From positions 226,925,390 through 226,954,237 of the forward strand of contig JBOZIK010000001.1 of the NCBI GenBank assembly GCA_051453625.1: a DNA stretch of 28,848 nt, written 5' to 3'. This stretch comes from Welwitschia mirabilis. Lineage: Eukaryota; Gnetophyta; Gnetopsida; Welwitschiales. Made by a program: the position numbers and the translations under genes. The notes under the pieces were generated by a model that saw only the letters and a list, made by a program, of their open reading frames with translations, did not search any database and was not told the origin of the DNA. Shown piece by piece: positions 10,613-22,133 of this stretch (position 1 is the stretch's first letter; the number at the start of each line of letters is the position of its first letter).

Positions 10613-11300
10613 NNNNNNNNNNNNNNNNNNNNNNNNNNNNNNNNNNNNNNNNNNNNNNNNNNNNNNNNNNNNNNNNNNNNNNNNNNNNNNNNNNNNNNNN
10701 NNNNNNNNNNNNNNNNNNNNNNNNNNNNNNNNNNNNNNNNNNNNNNNNNNNNNNNNNNNNNNNNNNNNNNNNNNNNNNNNNNNNNNNNNNNNNNNNNNNN
10801 NNNNNNNNNNNNNNNNNNNNNNNNNNNNNNNNNNNNNNNNNNNNNNNNNNNNNNNNNNNNNNNNNNNNNNNNNNNNNNNNNNNNNNNNNNNNNNNNNNNN
10901 NNNNNNNNNNNNNNNNNNNNNNNNNNNNNNNNNNNNNNNNNNNNNNNNNNNNNNNNNNNNNNNNNNNNNNNNNNNNNNNNNNNNNNNNNNNNNNNNNNNN
11001 NNNNNNNNNNNNNNNNNNNNNNNNNNNNNNNNNNNNNNNNNNNNNNNNNNNNNNNNNNNNNNNNNNNNNNNNNNNNNNNNNNNNNNNNNNNNNNNNNNNN
11101 NNNNNNNNNNNNNNNNNNNNNNNNNNNNNNNNNNNNNNNNNNNNNNNNNNNNNNNNNNNNNNNNNNNNNNNNNNNNNNNNNNNNNNNNNNNNNNNNNNNN
11201 NNNNNNNNNNNNNNNNNNNNNNNNNNNNNNNNNNNNNNNNNNNNNNNNNNNNNNNNNNNNNNNNNNNNNNNNNNNNNNNNNNNNNNNNNNNNNNNNNNNN
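10613..11300. other. Assembly gap, 688 N
   Basis: This is a run of unknown bases. Open frames apparently crossing it are artefacts of translating N. Its odd length suggests an estimated gap size rather than a fixed placeholder. Confidence 0.95.
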
Positions 11301-11301
11301 A

Positions 11302-12075
11302 AAATTGGATAAATGAATTGATTTTGAGCATGAAGAATTAGTTGTTCTATGTAGCCTTGACTACTACCCTTAGAAGTTATATGACTTTATTGATAGGTTA
11401 TATGAACATTTGGAAAGTATTATATAGAAAACTTCTAGACATGGTCAAAGATGAGCTACATTTTTTTATAATTGTAAAAGAGATATTAAAGCATTAAGAA
11501 TTAAGATTATTTAGAGAAAAGCTAAAGTTCCTATGAGAGAATTTAAGAATTTTTTAAATGATACAACAATTAAATTTTATAGGATACTAGAATAGTGTGA
11601 ATCTAATGTCAAAGTTTTTGTCCTATCCTCTTAGGATTTTCAATAGCTATATTCTTTTAGAGATAGAATAGTATAAAATATGACTATTCTGAGAGGCAAT
11701 TTTTCATATATTTTTTCAAAATTAGAGAATAGATATTCTTTTGAAATGTAGTTAGTTCCCTTTAAGAAAACTTTAAGAGTAAGACTACAAGTTGGAACAA
11801 CTCCAAATCCATAACATGCACCTCCAAAAGAAAAAGAGAAGAACCAAAATAGCCAAAAGCTCCTTCATAAGATACAGGATAGGACAGAAAGATAGTTCCA
11901 AAGTAGAAAAACAAAAATCATTGATTTAAATGATCCTGTTCTCTAAGAAGAATAAAGAAGAATTCTAGCTGCCTTGGAAAAGGAAACATAGTATTCTTAA
12001 TCAGCTATAAAAAAAGAAAAATTAGAATCCAGTGAGAAGCATTCTTTTATTTTCAAAAGGAAAAGACAAAACTGA
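11302..12075 (+). pseudogene. Unidentified retroelement ORF: 257 codons in one frame with 16 internal stops
   Basis: One plus-strand frame holds from the gap edge to a double TGA at 12073 without any frameshift. It carries nine TAG, five TAA and two TGA codons inside. Between the stops the reading looks like protein: FEHEELVVLCSLDYYP near the start, then KVPMREFKNFLNDTTIKFY, and a Lys/Gln-rich basic tail. Every stop is compatible with a former CAG, CAA or CGA changed by C-to-T. I do not recognise the family; a gag-like structural protein is plausible from its basic tail and context, but no zinc knuckle is visible. An endogenous pararetrovirus origin cannot be excluded and is not supported by any motif I can see. 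Confidence 0.55.
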
Positions 12076-13219
12076 TGAGTTTCTCTATTTATCTCTTTTG
12101 TATATATTTGTCTGTTAAGGGGCTAAAAAAAATTTGAGCTTGGGGGAACTAATAAGGATAAATTTTAATGTAAATCTTGCATATTAATAAAGTGTTTTCA
12201 TTATCTTAATTATGTATTTTAAATAATAATAGATGTTTTTCTTTATTATTATATTTACTAATCAATAGGTTAGTTAGCTAGTGTATTAGTAGGTTAGTAT
12301 GTATATTTTATTATTACATTTTAGGTACAAGATTCCATGTGGAATGAAGATAAAAGAGAAGGTTGAGGTAGTGGACAAGCAGTAACAAACCCTAATCATA
12401 TACCTATTCCTAAGGAGTAAAGAATAGAAACAGAAAAAATAAATAAGGGTATAAGAATAAGATCACCACAAAAAGTGGGGATCTTTTTGGTAAAAAATTC
12501 TAGGAATAGACTAAGCAAGAAGATTACAAAAGGGATCTCTAGCTCTTCTACAAAGGGCAAAACAACATTTCCCATACTCCAAAGTATTACTTATAAAGGA
12601 GAACATAATCCTGAGTGCATCTTTATGTAACAATTGATATTTCAATATAAAGCTAAAAAGCATATTTGATTATTATTGTGTGCATATTCTACTGCTTGAA
12701 AAATTAATATTATCTTTATCTACTCCTGTTTATGCAGCTAAACATAAACCAGGATAATTAATAGTATGTATAAATAAGTATCATCTAGTAACTCATTTAA
12801 ATTCTATCAAGTTTCTTTACTTTCTTCATTCCTCCTTAGTATAATATATGTACATAGTAACTTAGTAGTAATAAACCAACCGACTAGTTTAAGGAACTTC
12901 ATCACGAAATATCATGATGATGCATTTTGAACTAAATGGTTGAATCTTAACTAGTTCTTTAGTAAGCCTTTGATAATTTTTATTTAATGGTGTGAGCTTA
13001 TTTTAAGTTATTAATAGCATAGATTTTACACATTTATAGTATTATTTTATATTATTTAATATTATTTCATGATATTTTTTGCACTTATTTCATCATACAA
13101 GCATCCATCACCAAGTTAATGAATAAAATATTGATAAAACTTTTAAAGAATATGATTAAAAAAATCCTAGAAATTGGCATTAAAAGTTAATATTCAATTT
13201 ATGGATCTATCAAATAAAT
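12076..13219. other. AT-rich DNA following the long relic
   Basis: A plus-strand stretch at about 12330-12650 reads in one frame with a few stops and contains NPNHIPIPKE, so coding remains of the same element may extend there. Nothing nameable is present. The rest is AT-rich with no feature. Confidence 0.3.
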
Positions 13220-13626
13220 CTCAAGAATGTAATCAATTCAACTCCATTCGAAGTTATCTTGTGGAAGAGAAAAGATGTTACCTATTTAGACTAAGTTTCA
13301 ACTATGAAAACCATGTTGAATGATCTACAATGAATAGAAAATGTAAAAAAACTAAATAGGCTGATATAATTAGAAAAATCAGATGAAAAAAGATTAAAAT
13401 TTTTAAAGCCTATTATCAAAATACAATGATCAATGCTTATAGCAAAATACTAGAACCTAGAGAATTCAAAATCTTTATGGAAAAGAAAATAAAGTTCATC
13501 CAAATTGGATGGGTTCTTATACCATTACATAAAAAATATGAGAAAGAAACATATAAAACAAAATATTTAAAGAACATTAAAGAAAAAAATCTATTAATTC
13601 TTGATTTAAAACCTTACCTTTATTAA
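13220..13626 (+). pseudogene. Weak lysine-rich coding relic
   Basis: Lysine-rich plus-strand reading at 13220-13420 with stops is followed by a 66-codon frame at 13426-13626 that begins MINAYSKILEPREFKIFMEK. No domain is recognised. It may be another decayed block of an element, or a chance frame in A-rich DNA. Confidence 0.2.
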
Positions 13627-16600
13627 AAAAAATTTCATTTTGTATCATTTTTTTGTTTCCTTTTTTAATTGAAACTTATTTAGAATATTTTAAATTATAA
13701 GTATAATCATTGTAGATTTAAATCCAAAAATTGATAAATATTTAAAAAGAGTCAAAGACATCATGAGCAGATTAAATCATTGATAGTTTTATCATAATAC
13801 AATGCTACATTAGAGGTTATAAGATTAAGAAGATCTTCATTTTGATGAAGATATATAGAATAAAAAATAATAAATAAAATATGAAGATACCTACATATAG
13901 AAGGATATGTATCCTTTTAAGATATAGAAAAATAAGTCCTAGCCAAAGTTTTAAGAGGAAAAAAATAGCATTAAAGAAAAAATATCATTTTATTCCTTTC
14001 TTTCAAATCTGATAAACATTCTTCCATACTTTTGCATCATTGTTCCCCTTCCCTATTATCCCTTACATCCTCTAATTTACATTAGATCATATTATTGCAT
14101 TCACTTTCTATCTTAATAAACTTTTAAAATGTTATCATTTTAAATTCCTTCTTTGAAATAATAAAAGGGGTAAAACTGTATAGAAAAGTTTACCTGTATA
14201 TTCAATTTTAATAGTCAAACTCTTGATTTTGATATTTAAATGTCAATCCAATAACTAAATATCAGTCAAATATTCAACTGTTAAAAATGAAAGTTAGTCA
14301 AATCAATAATAGAGAATTTAAGATAATTATTATTAGTCATTTTAGTTATTTATTAAAGTTTTCAAAAAAATACTTGATCATTGATATCCTAGTATACTTA
14401 TAGAAGTTTAATTGATTACTAAATTTGACATTCATATGTTAGTCTTTTATATTTAATCCCAGTCTAATTATAGAAGTTAAATTGTTCACTGAATCTAAAA
14501 TTCAAATATCAATCTATTATATTTAACATGTAAATATTATTCTATTATAGCATAAAAGACTCATAAAAAGGGGGGGAAATCTTGGAAAAGACACCACCTA
14601 AGGGTTAGTTGGGTATTGGTTAAAACTTTTCCTTAATAAAAGGATCCTTCTTTAACCTTCCATGTAATTAGTTATTCATTATTTTCTAGTCACTTAGTCA
14701 TCATGTATTTAAAGAAGATTCATTCAGCTAAAAATCCCAAGATAAACTTCTTCTAAGATCATCTTTCCTAGCACAGTCATTACTTATCATCCGTAATAAA
14801 ACACTTCTAATCTGCGAAGATAAAATTACTGTGATGAAGTTATTTTTAGAAATTTTCTTTAGTCATACTTATAAATAGTGAGAAAACGTTATTCTTGTCA
14901 TTTTTTAATTCCATTTTCATTTTCTTGAAAAACTAGTATTTTATTTTAAAAAGAATGAAAATCTTAATTATCATAAATAGTGTTTAACAAATCATTTTAT
15001 AGCTATTTTCTTTCTATAATTTTAGTCATTTCTACTTGAGCCAATTTCATTTTCTATAAATTTCCAATATTTGAAATACATAAAAAAAATTAAAATAGTT
15101 TTTCCTCTTTAAATTATCCTTTTCATCTTCTCCCTGTTATAAATACATTAAAATAAATAAGCTTTAAGAAGGAATAAATAAAATTTATGCTTGAACTGCC
15201 AATATCCTAATATATTCATGTACCTTTACATTTCATTCACATATATCATTTATCAAACATTATTAATTATTTAAGAATTTATTATTACTATGTTCATAAT
15301 ACATATAAATATTATTGTTTCAAAACATATCTTTTTTTGAACATTTATTAGCTATTCTAACATGAATATAATAAAGACATTTAATACTATTAAAACAAAA
15401 TGATCATAATATTTTGTTGCTTAACTGAGTTTAATTAATTAATTAAGTGGTTTACTTTAAATCCATAACATAAACTAGTAATAAATTAGCATGTTATATA
15501 TGCTTGAATGATTATATCAATTAGTATGATTGTAATATCATTTCAACTGTTGAATTTGAATAAAAGATAGGATTGCTTATAAAATATAAAATGCATTAAT
15601 CATAAAATTAATAATGTATAAAACCGTAAATACAAACATCAAGTAAGGGAATCAAAAATTGAAAAACAACTAAAGATTAATTTCTTATTAAATTTTTCTA
15701 ACACACGTATGACAATAATGCTATCATGCAGTGATGAATAAAAGATTTAATGATGCATGCCTTAAAGAATTAATCCCTTGGCCTAAAAGTTATAAGGACT
15801 TCCTAAAGATTTAGAACCTTAGACAATAAATGATTAGAGAATATACGATTATGACTTCTCAATAATGAACATGATACATAGACATTAATGATTCAATAAT
15901 TTCAAAGTCATAACTACATATTATTAGGCTTATGAAACTTATAATATGATGTAAAAGGGTTGTAATAAAATTGTTTTAATATTTTTGCATCTTAACAATA
16001 TTTGTAAAGTGGAAGTAATATTTCTTTAAGCAACAATACTAGTTATATGAAGGTAGTTTTAGAATTCTTTAGAAAAGTATAAAATTATTTAAAATATTTA
16101 ACTATAAATTCTATTTTAGCATTAACCTAGATAATTAAATAATTACAACATAGCTCTAAATCTTCTTGACATAGTAATTTGAAAGAGATAGATCTGGTTT
16201 TTACCTATACTTAAAATTTTCCTTAAATACCTACATAAATTTTAAATATTAACATTTCTTATATTCTTATTATTTTCGTTGTTTTTTAAGTGTTTAAGCT
16301 AGATTATTCTAGTCATTTTATTTTAATTTTCTAATATATATAAAATTAACTATTTTAGCTACTTAATAATTTGATAATTATGGTTTTCACTTATTTAGCT
16401 TTTTTGCTCCTAGTATTTGTTAATTTGAAATTTCTGGAACTTCAAATTAACCTTTTATTTTAAAACTTAGACTCTATATTTTGAACTTCATGTAGCTATA
16501 TTTTATTATTTATACTCTTTTCAAACCTTGCTTAATGAGATTTGTAACTTTATTCTTTCAAAAAAGCATTTTCAATAAATATTATGAAATAACATAAATC

Positions 16601-16844
16601 ACTATAAAATATTTATTGCAATGATAATTCATATATAAATAATGGGTAAAAATGGGTTATATTGATATTTCAAATTGATGTATTTAAAAAATTAAAAATA
16701 AAAAAACTATGGATAAAAATTACAACGCAAGTATACTAGTTAACCCATGTTAAGAACATTACTACTAATATAGAAAAATTACATATTGATAATTATGACT
16801 AGATCACAAAAAATATATATATAATCATTTAATATTATTAAACA

Positions 16845-16986
16845 TGTTTCTCTTTATGTTATTAGTGCTTTCTAGACTTACCTCTAATGCCATCTTTATT
16901 TAGCTAATATTTGTTATCTTTCTCTCTTTTCTTCATATGTTATGAAGATTCTAATATGTTTCTCTTATGCTATTATTGCTTTCTGG
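16845..16986. repeat. Imperfect 30-bp direct repeat, two copies 112 bp apart
   Basis: The stretch at 16845-16875 (tgtttctctttatgttatta...) recurs at 16957-16986 (tgtttctcttatgctattat...) with a few differences. It probably reflects a small ancient duplication. Confidence 0.6.
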
Positions 16987-17154
16987 CATTGTAGCATTTA
17001 TTATACGTCATTAGTACAATGTGTGCACTATTTGTCTTACTAAACTTGAGCTTTAAAGTTCAACTTTTCTAAGCTTCTAGCCTTTTTAATATTAATCATA
17101 ATGCATAACTTCGATTTAAAAGTGTAGTGTATGAAAAATGTTAACATTTTTAGC

Positions 17155-17194
17155 TATATCATGCCTTAATAATGTATATCATGCCTTAATAATG
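17155..17194. repeat. Perfect tandem duplication of a 20-mer
   Basis: The 20 bases tatatcatgccttaataatg occur twice head to tail (17155-17174 and 17175-17194) with no differences. This is a recent replication slip or an assembly artefact. Confidence 0.95.
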
Positions 17195-17275
17195 TGAAAA
17201 CTACCATATTTCATTTACTTATAGATTAAATTTTAACTAAAGGGTATAAAATTCAAGTGAAATGGAATTTTAAAG

Positions 17276-17497
17276 AGTTAAATAATTTGTCTAAGATAGC
17301 TTGCATTGGTGGTAAGGGTGAGGAACATATAAACCCAAGGTCCTATGTTTAAATCCCTACGAAGGTTGGGGAACTAATGAAACATTGAAACTTGATACCT
17401 ATCATTGTAACTTTACATAATTTATAGTGTCATAAGGCATTATGTCACACATACTATCTACATGAAATTCCCTCGGGGGATAAAAGTTAAACAATTT
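17276..17497 (+). mobile_element. tRNA-derived SINE with target-site duplication
   Basis: SINEs are short non-coding retroposons copied by LINE machinery and transcribed by RNA polymerase III from internal boxes. The body is 17289-17484, about 196 bp, usual for plant SINEs. A box A-like stretch starting TAGCTTGCATTGG lies near 17297, and a box B-like stretch, tgtttaaatcc, at 17346-17356; the box B differences from consensus include the C-to-T and G-to-A expected from CpG decay. The element is flanked by a 13-bp near-perfect direct repeat, agttaaataattt at 17276-17288 and agttaaacaattt at 17485-17497, which fits a target-site duplication. It sits about 50 bp before repeat copy 1 and on the opposite strand to HPAT. 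Confidence 0.7.
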
Positions 17498-17543
17498 TGG
17501 ATTTCCTTATATGTTTTGCATTATTTTAACTTAAAATAATTTT

Positions 17544-19385
17544 CATTCAAATTTAAGAACTTTGTCCCCATTTGCATGTTTATTTTTAAGCTTGAATGTA
17601 GTATTTCCGTAAAATTCAATATTCAATAGCACATTATACTTTAAGTTTTTACTTATTTGCTAAGGTAGTGCTAAGATGTTAGTAGAAGGATGTGATTATA
17701 GTTGATTTTTATAAATTTTCCCACTTAAAACATATAATTAGTTATTTTAAGGCTATAATTACCATGTCTTATGATCATTTTTAATGAATTAAACCTCACT
17801 CTAATTTCATATCAAATATTTATCATAAAATATTAACTATCATACTTTTTTATGCAAGTTGAATTATTTCTTATGCAAATTGAACATTGATAATTAATCC
17901 TCCATCAATGGTTTGATTTTCAAAAAAAATAAGTATTACCATCTAGGCCACTAACACTGCTATCCTTATTAGAAGTAACAAGCCTTACTTTCATAGCAGT
18001 GAAGATCTATCACTACATAATAAATTTCAACTAATAGAAAACTTAGAAAGTCATGTAAAAATTTTAAAAAACTAGAAAATAAACTATAAAAATTAACTTA
18101 ATTAAACTTCTAAATTTAGCAATATTAATCATTCTTTGATTTAACATATTTAAAATACTAATAATCCAAATTAATGTAGAAATCCCAAGCCTNNNNNNNN
18201 NNGTCCATGTATAATTGATAATTGCATTTTATTACCTTTTTAATATTCTATTTTCTAATTCCTCTTCATTCATTTGTCTTAATATATTTTCTATAATTTT
18301 GATGAGGGATTAATTAATCATGAGTTTATAAATTCATTTTTTCTCTTACCAAGCATGTGGAGATGATTATTTTATTCATGAATTAATCAAGCTTAATATT
18401 TTATTACATGTTTTCATTTTGGATTTCATCATTTATGCAATTATGAGTACTTGTAAAAGTTCTTTAGGTTATTATCATTTGATTTTAATTACTTTAGTTC
18501 TTAGTTAGGATTTCTTAACTAAGATGGTTCATGTTTAATTTCATTACATTTATCATGCTTTTTATTTTCTATATTGCATTGTAAGATGATTCATGTCTAA
18601 ACAGTCGTGACATTGGTTCAATAATGCAAGACTTTTTTTTTTTTAATTTTTTGTTTTGTCTTAATGGTATTCAATGTTTGTACTAAAGAATTCATTTCTT
18701 ATCTATAAAATATTTTTTAGTTCCTGAGTGAAAATAATGATGATCTTTGTGTTTTCCTTTATTTGGAATTTCTTATGTCAATCTTATGGTAGAAACCAAT
18801 TTTGGTGTGTAAGAGGAAAAGGACTAATCTATTATATCATCTCTTAATTTTAAAACATTATATTTGTTTTAATTTTATTACTTGAATTTACTTAAATGAA
18901 TGAGAAAATAGTGAGCATTAGATCTTTCTTATACTCCTCATGGAAGAATGATAACTAGGGGTATCTTATACTGTAATTGAAAGTTCTAGTTCTTATTTAA
19001 AACTTCTACAATTTTCCTTAGCTAAGGCATATTTTTTCCTTTTGTGGATGACATCCAACAATAAGAAAAATTTCATAAAGTCTTCTGATTATCATTTTCT
19101 AGGGTGTAGCACTAAACTTAATTACCTTTCCTTAAAGGCAAAGATGTCATGTCTTTTATAAGAGATAATGTGATGGAGAAGTAATAGTTCCGAAATAAAC
19201 TTGAATATCTAAATTATTTTTTAATACACTTTAATGAAAAAACAAGAAAATACCTAAGGAGGCCTAATACCTAATCTATTACTTAAAAACATGAATGGAT
19301 GCATAATGTATAATTCCTTAATTTCTTTATAAATATTTTTTCCCTTTTTTGTTAATATATAGATGGATTTTTTATTGTTAATTGT
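17544..19385 (+). repeat. Anonymous 1.85-kb repeat, copy 1
   Basis: Diverged but collinear with 23865-25725. Shared landmarks include cattcaaatttaagaa at the left (17544 and 23865), the ttattttaaggctataat block (17734 and 24069), the cctccatca block (17899 and 24200), ttaggattatc-like blocks near 18960 and 25300, and the aataccyaagga block near 19250 and 25595. No coding capacity is visible in either copy, and AT content is high. The element class is unknown; the strand given is arbitrary and only shows that both copies point the same way. A 10-N gap (18193-18202) lies inside. Confidence 0.75.
18193..18202. other. Assembly gap, 10 N
   Basis: This gap lies inside repeat copy 1. Alignment by eye to copy 2 suggests several tens of bases are missing here, so ten is probably a nominal size. 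Confidence 0.95.
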
Positions 19386-19422
19386 CTAAATTTTAGCAAT
19401 TTTTATGTGTTCATTCTCTGAA

Positions 19423-19448
19423 TTTTTTTTTTTTTTTTTTTTTTTTTT
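19423..19448. repeat. T-homopolymer, 26 bases
   Basis: A pure T run marks the junction between repeat copy 1 and the 3' side of HPAT. On the minus strand it reads as poly-A. Confidence 0.9.
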
Positions 19449-19747
19449 GCTTCTCACTAAGAACCTTCACTCTTGCCACAACAATGTTCTAATTTAATAA
19501 ATCCAATGATTCATGTCAAAGGTAATACCAACTTGCTCAGTTACAAAGTAAAGATTCTTCATTAAACATGTGAACCCCAACAGCAATAGCATGAATTCCA
19601 TAGCATCTTCTGTGCTATAACTAACACAGCATGGTCAAATTGATTTGTCATCTTGAAAGGAAAGCACCATTTAATGGGAATAATCGAGAAATACAGTTCT
19701 ATAGAAATCATTATTTAGAAAACTAGAGATAGAAAGAAATGACATAC
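19449..19747 (-). other. Start of intron 7, or 3' flank, of HPAT
   Basis: A good donor (gtatgt) follows exon 7 at 19747. Reading through it instead gives a stop within about ten codons, at 19715. No acceptor followed by a family-like C-terminal tail was found in this interval. Confidence 0.5.
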
Positions 19748-22133
19748 CACACTTTCTGGAACTCCTTGTGGTGGAAGAGCAAGGTTTCTCGGTGGGGCAG
19801 TCTGATCATATGACCTTTTATCAAATCTCCATTCCCCTATTTTACCATATGTTAGCTTTCCCTGAATGGTAAAAGAAACTAGCCAAATTATAATTCTACT
19901 GAATTCCATACTACTACTCATAATCTTCTGAAAATAAAGATCTATGTACTATCATCTATTTCTCTGCCACCAGAAATGGCAAGATAGAAGCTTGGAGTTG
20001 TCAAAACATTTTTAAACAGGTCAATACCTTCAGATCATAATCACATCCATAAGTATAATGGATGATAAATTTCTCCGCAACTTCTGTATCCCAGGGGGGC
20101 TGATCCAGCAAGAAAGAGCACAAGCATGAATGTTAATGTTGGGTACATTCAAAATTTGATGAGACAACAACTTTATTCTCACGGAATGCTCTAATAAACC
20201 ATTTTACAAAGCTTTGTGCCAAAAAAAAAAAAAAAAAAATCAAATTGAAACACAAATCACGTACCTGGATCATAAAATCTCTTCTAAGGGTGTGTCTCAC
20301 CCCATGCAATGCAGAAGCAATTGCATAACCATACCTGGAATAAAGAAAGGTAGACAATTATACAAAGAGGATGTAAAACATAGGAAACACATTAATACAA
20401 CATGCAAAAGACAACAATTACATCTCAAGAACCCAACCAAAAGCTTTGTCTGCTTCTGGATCATTCTTCATAGTCAACGAAACATTCAACCATGTTGGTG
20501 CAATCTTCTCAAGAGAAGCCTACAATGTTGAATTATTAGATCTTACCAGTTAGAATGTAACTAATCAATCATTTTATTTTAGAAATTCCTATAGTAAAAA
20601 CATTTGCAAGCAAATTACTCAGGAATGCAAATAAACACAATGTTCTATGATCCTGATATCACACAAATTGAATGGATGAGATAACAGAAAAATTTGGAAT
20701 TCTGCAACAACATTTTATACAGTAATTTCAATTTACCTTTTCAATGATGACAGGTGAGTTTCCTACAGGATCAATGTTACTAGTGGGTCCTTTTTCCTCA
20801 GGAAAGAATTTCCTTATAACTGGTTCGTACTTTTCAGGGGTTATGTAAAAGAAAGGAAAAGCAGCTGGCAAGCCGTCAAGTGCTAGGTTAGGTAAGGGTT
20901 TCACCAGAATGTGATCAGGTTCTGCCATTAAGATGTACCTGCCGAAACATGACACACATGACCAATGTTCTCACAATACAATGTTGTCCCAACAACAAAA
21001 GAGGACACCGAAAAACATAAGTGCTTAATAAATTTTTAAATTTATCGTCGTATCTCCAATGATTGCAAGCTGCTAGTATTAAATAATACAAGCAAATTAC
21101 GTTGATCCTAAATGAAACAAAGAAAAACCAATAGCCAAGGGTTCCAAAATTAAAAGCACGCACTTCTCTTCAATGTGGGCTTGCTTAAGCCAGTGTACAA
21201 AAGCCCATGGTCTGTTCAGCACGATGTATCCCTGCGAATAGCAAACACCAAGTAAGAGAATGTGGTAGGATCACATACCTAGCATTCTCCAATGAGAGTA
21301 TTTACTATATGTATTTGTAACTGACGAAAAAGAACAAATGACTTCACACATGACTTGGTTTTCGGTTATATGAAACAAACAGGGGCGAAAATATCATATT
21401 CTACATAACAAGTCTACCGATCTTAAATCAGATGTTAATTTACACGCTTAAGTCGGGATTTGGAAGGTGAGTGTTAATAAAAAAACATTCCTGTATTGGC
21501 AACCACACCCCATTATTATAACTAGTCCATTCATGCTAAGAAAAGTTCTCAAAGTTGCAGACTTTATGTAACATGTCAAGCATGTAACCAATGAATTGCA
21601 TGTTTAAAGACTCTAAAGGCTGAAAACCTAACGATTTAGTGGGACCTAGCAATTAGAGATGTGGACGTCTCTCCTTGCCGTAACATCAGAGGTGGGCCTC
21701 TCTTGAAATTCAAAGACAAACGCATTACCTGATCAACTCCAGGAGGAAGAGGATCAACAATGAACGTTGGTATCTCATCAACAAGATTATCAGGCTTGCC
21801 AGAATGTAGAACCCTAGTAAAACCGCCCATATCAGAGCCAGGCATATCGCTGAGGTTCTTGTACCAGTAATACATTATCCTGCACTGCCATTTGTTATAG
21901 GTTGAGTCAGTGGCCGTGACAGCCGTGTGAAAAAGTCTTTTACTCTTTTCTTCGGCAAAGGGAAATTTTAAGATTTCGTCAACTGCCCGCTCGTTCTGGT
22001 CACGAATGGCCACGTTTCTTGTAATGGTGATGATATTATATGTGATGAATGCAGCAACCAAAACTAAGAGCAGAGAATAGAAGCAACTCTCACAAACGCT
22101 CATCTTCCTTGTTGGACGATCCATCATTGCCAT
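19748..22133 (-). CDS. HPAT: Hydroxyproline O-arabinosyltransferase (HPAT, GT95 family), seven exons, C-terminus missing
   Basis: HPAT enzymes sit in the Golgi and transfer L-arabinofuranose onto hydroxyproline of extensins and CLE-type signalling peptides. Coding exons: 22133-21729, 21231-21164, 20938-20737, 20519-20422, 20334-20265, 20099-20028, 19861-19748. These total 1029 bases, 343 codons, in one continuous frame; introns are 87-497 bp and all GT-AG. The start is the ATG at 22133 (context agaATGG); an in-frame TGA lies four codons upstream. Residues about 14-32 are a hydrophobic signal anchor (FYSLLLVLVAAFITYNIITI), as in a type II Golgi protein. Family blocks follow: FHTAVTATD, WQCRIMYYWYK, GGFTRVLHSGKPDNL, YIVLNRPWAFV, MAEPDHILV, FPFFYITPEKYE, NIDPVGNSPVII, APTWLNVSLTMKNDPEADKA, YGYAIASALHGVRH, IIHYTYGCDY, GKIGEWRFDKRSY and ending PPQGVPESV. 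The family continues roughly 15-25 residues, so a last short exon is missing. Which land-plant HPAT paralogue this is cannot be decided here. Confidence 0.93.
20221..20239. repeat. A-homopolymer in HPAT intron 5
   Basis: Nineteen A on the plus strand, so T on the coding strand, lie about 25 bases inside the donor end of intron 5. This is a simple repeat with no evident role. Confidence 0.9.

Larger units (their letters stand above)
13627..17275. other. Long AT-rich stretch without genes
   Basis: No frame of meaningful length or RNA gene was seen on either strand over about 3.6 kb. Two small duplications are noted separately (16845-16986 and 17155-17194). If the HPAT gene continues past the window start, this stretch is intronic. 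Confidence 0.4.

Noticed and set aside
10576-11331. Long open frames of about 240-250 codons on both strands
   Set aside because: They are almost wholly translated N from the 688-base gap.
11302-12075. TAG/TAA read as glutamine, that is, a variant genetic code
   Set aside because: The neighbouring HPAT gene uses the standard code and the stops lie only in dead retroelements, so C-to-T decay is the simpler explanation.
17289-17360. A functional tRNA gene
   Set aside because: Box A and box B resemble tRNA, but no cloverleaf with acceptor and anticodon stems could be folded by eye, and the unit extends about 130 bp further with target-site duplications.
19540-19600. Minus-strand tail reading HMFNEESLLCN then stop, considered as the last HPAT exon
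   Set aside because: Only a short NE-containing resemblance to the family tail; no convincing acceptor, and the rest does not match the expected C-terminus.
20214-20531. 105-codon plus-strand frame
   Set aside because: Lies over HPAT exons 4 and 5 and introns on the opposite strand, begins in the A homopolymer and has no domain; it is a shadow.
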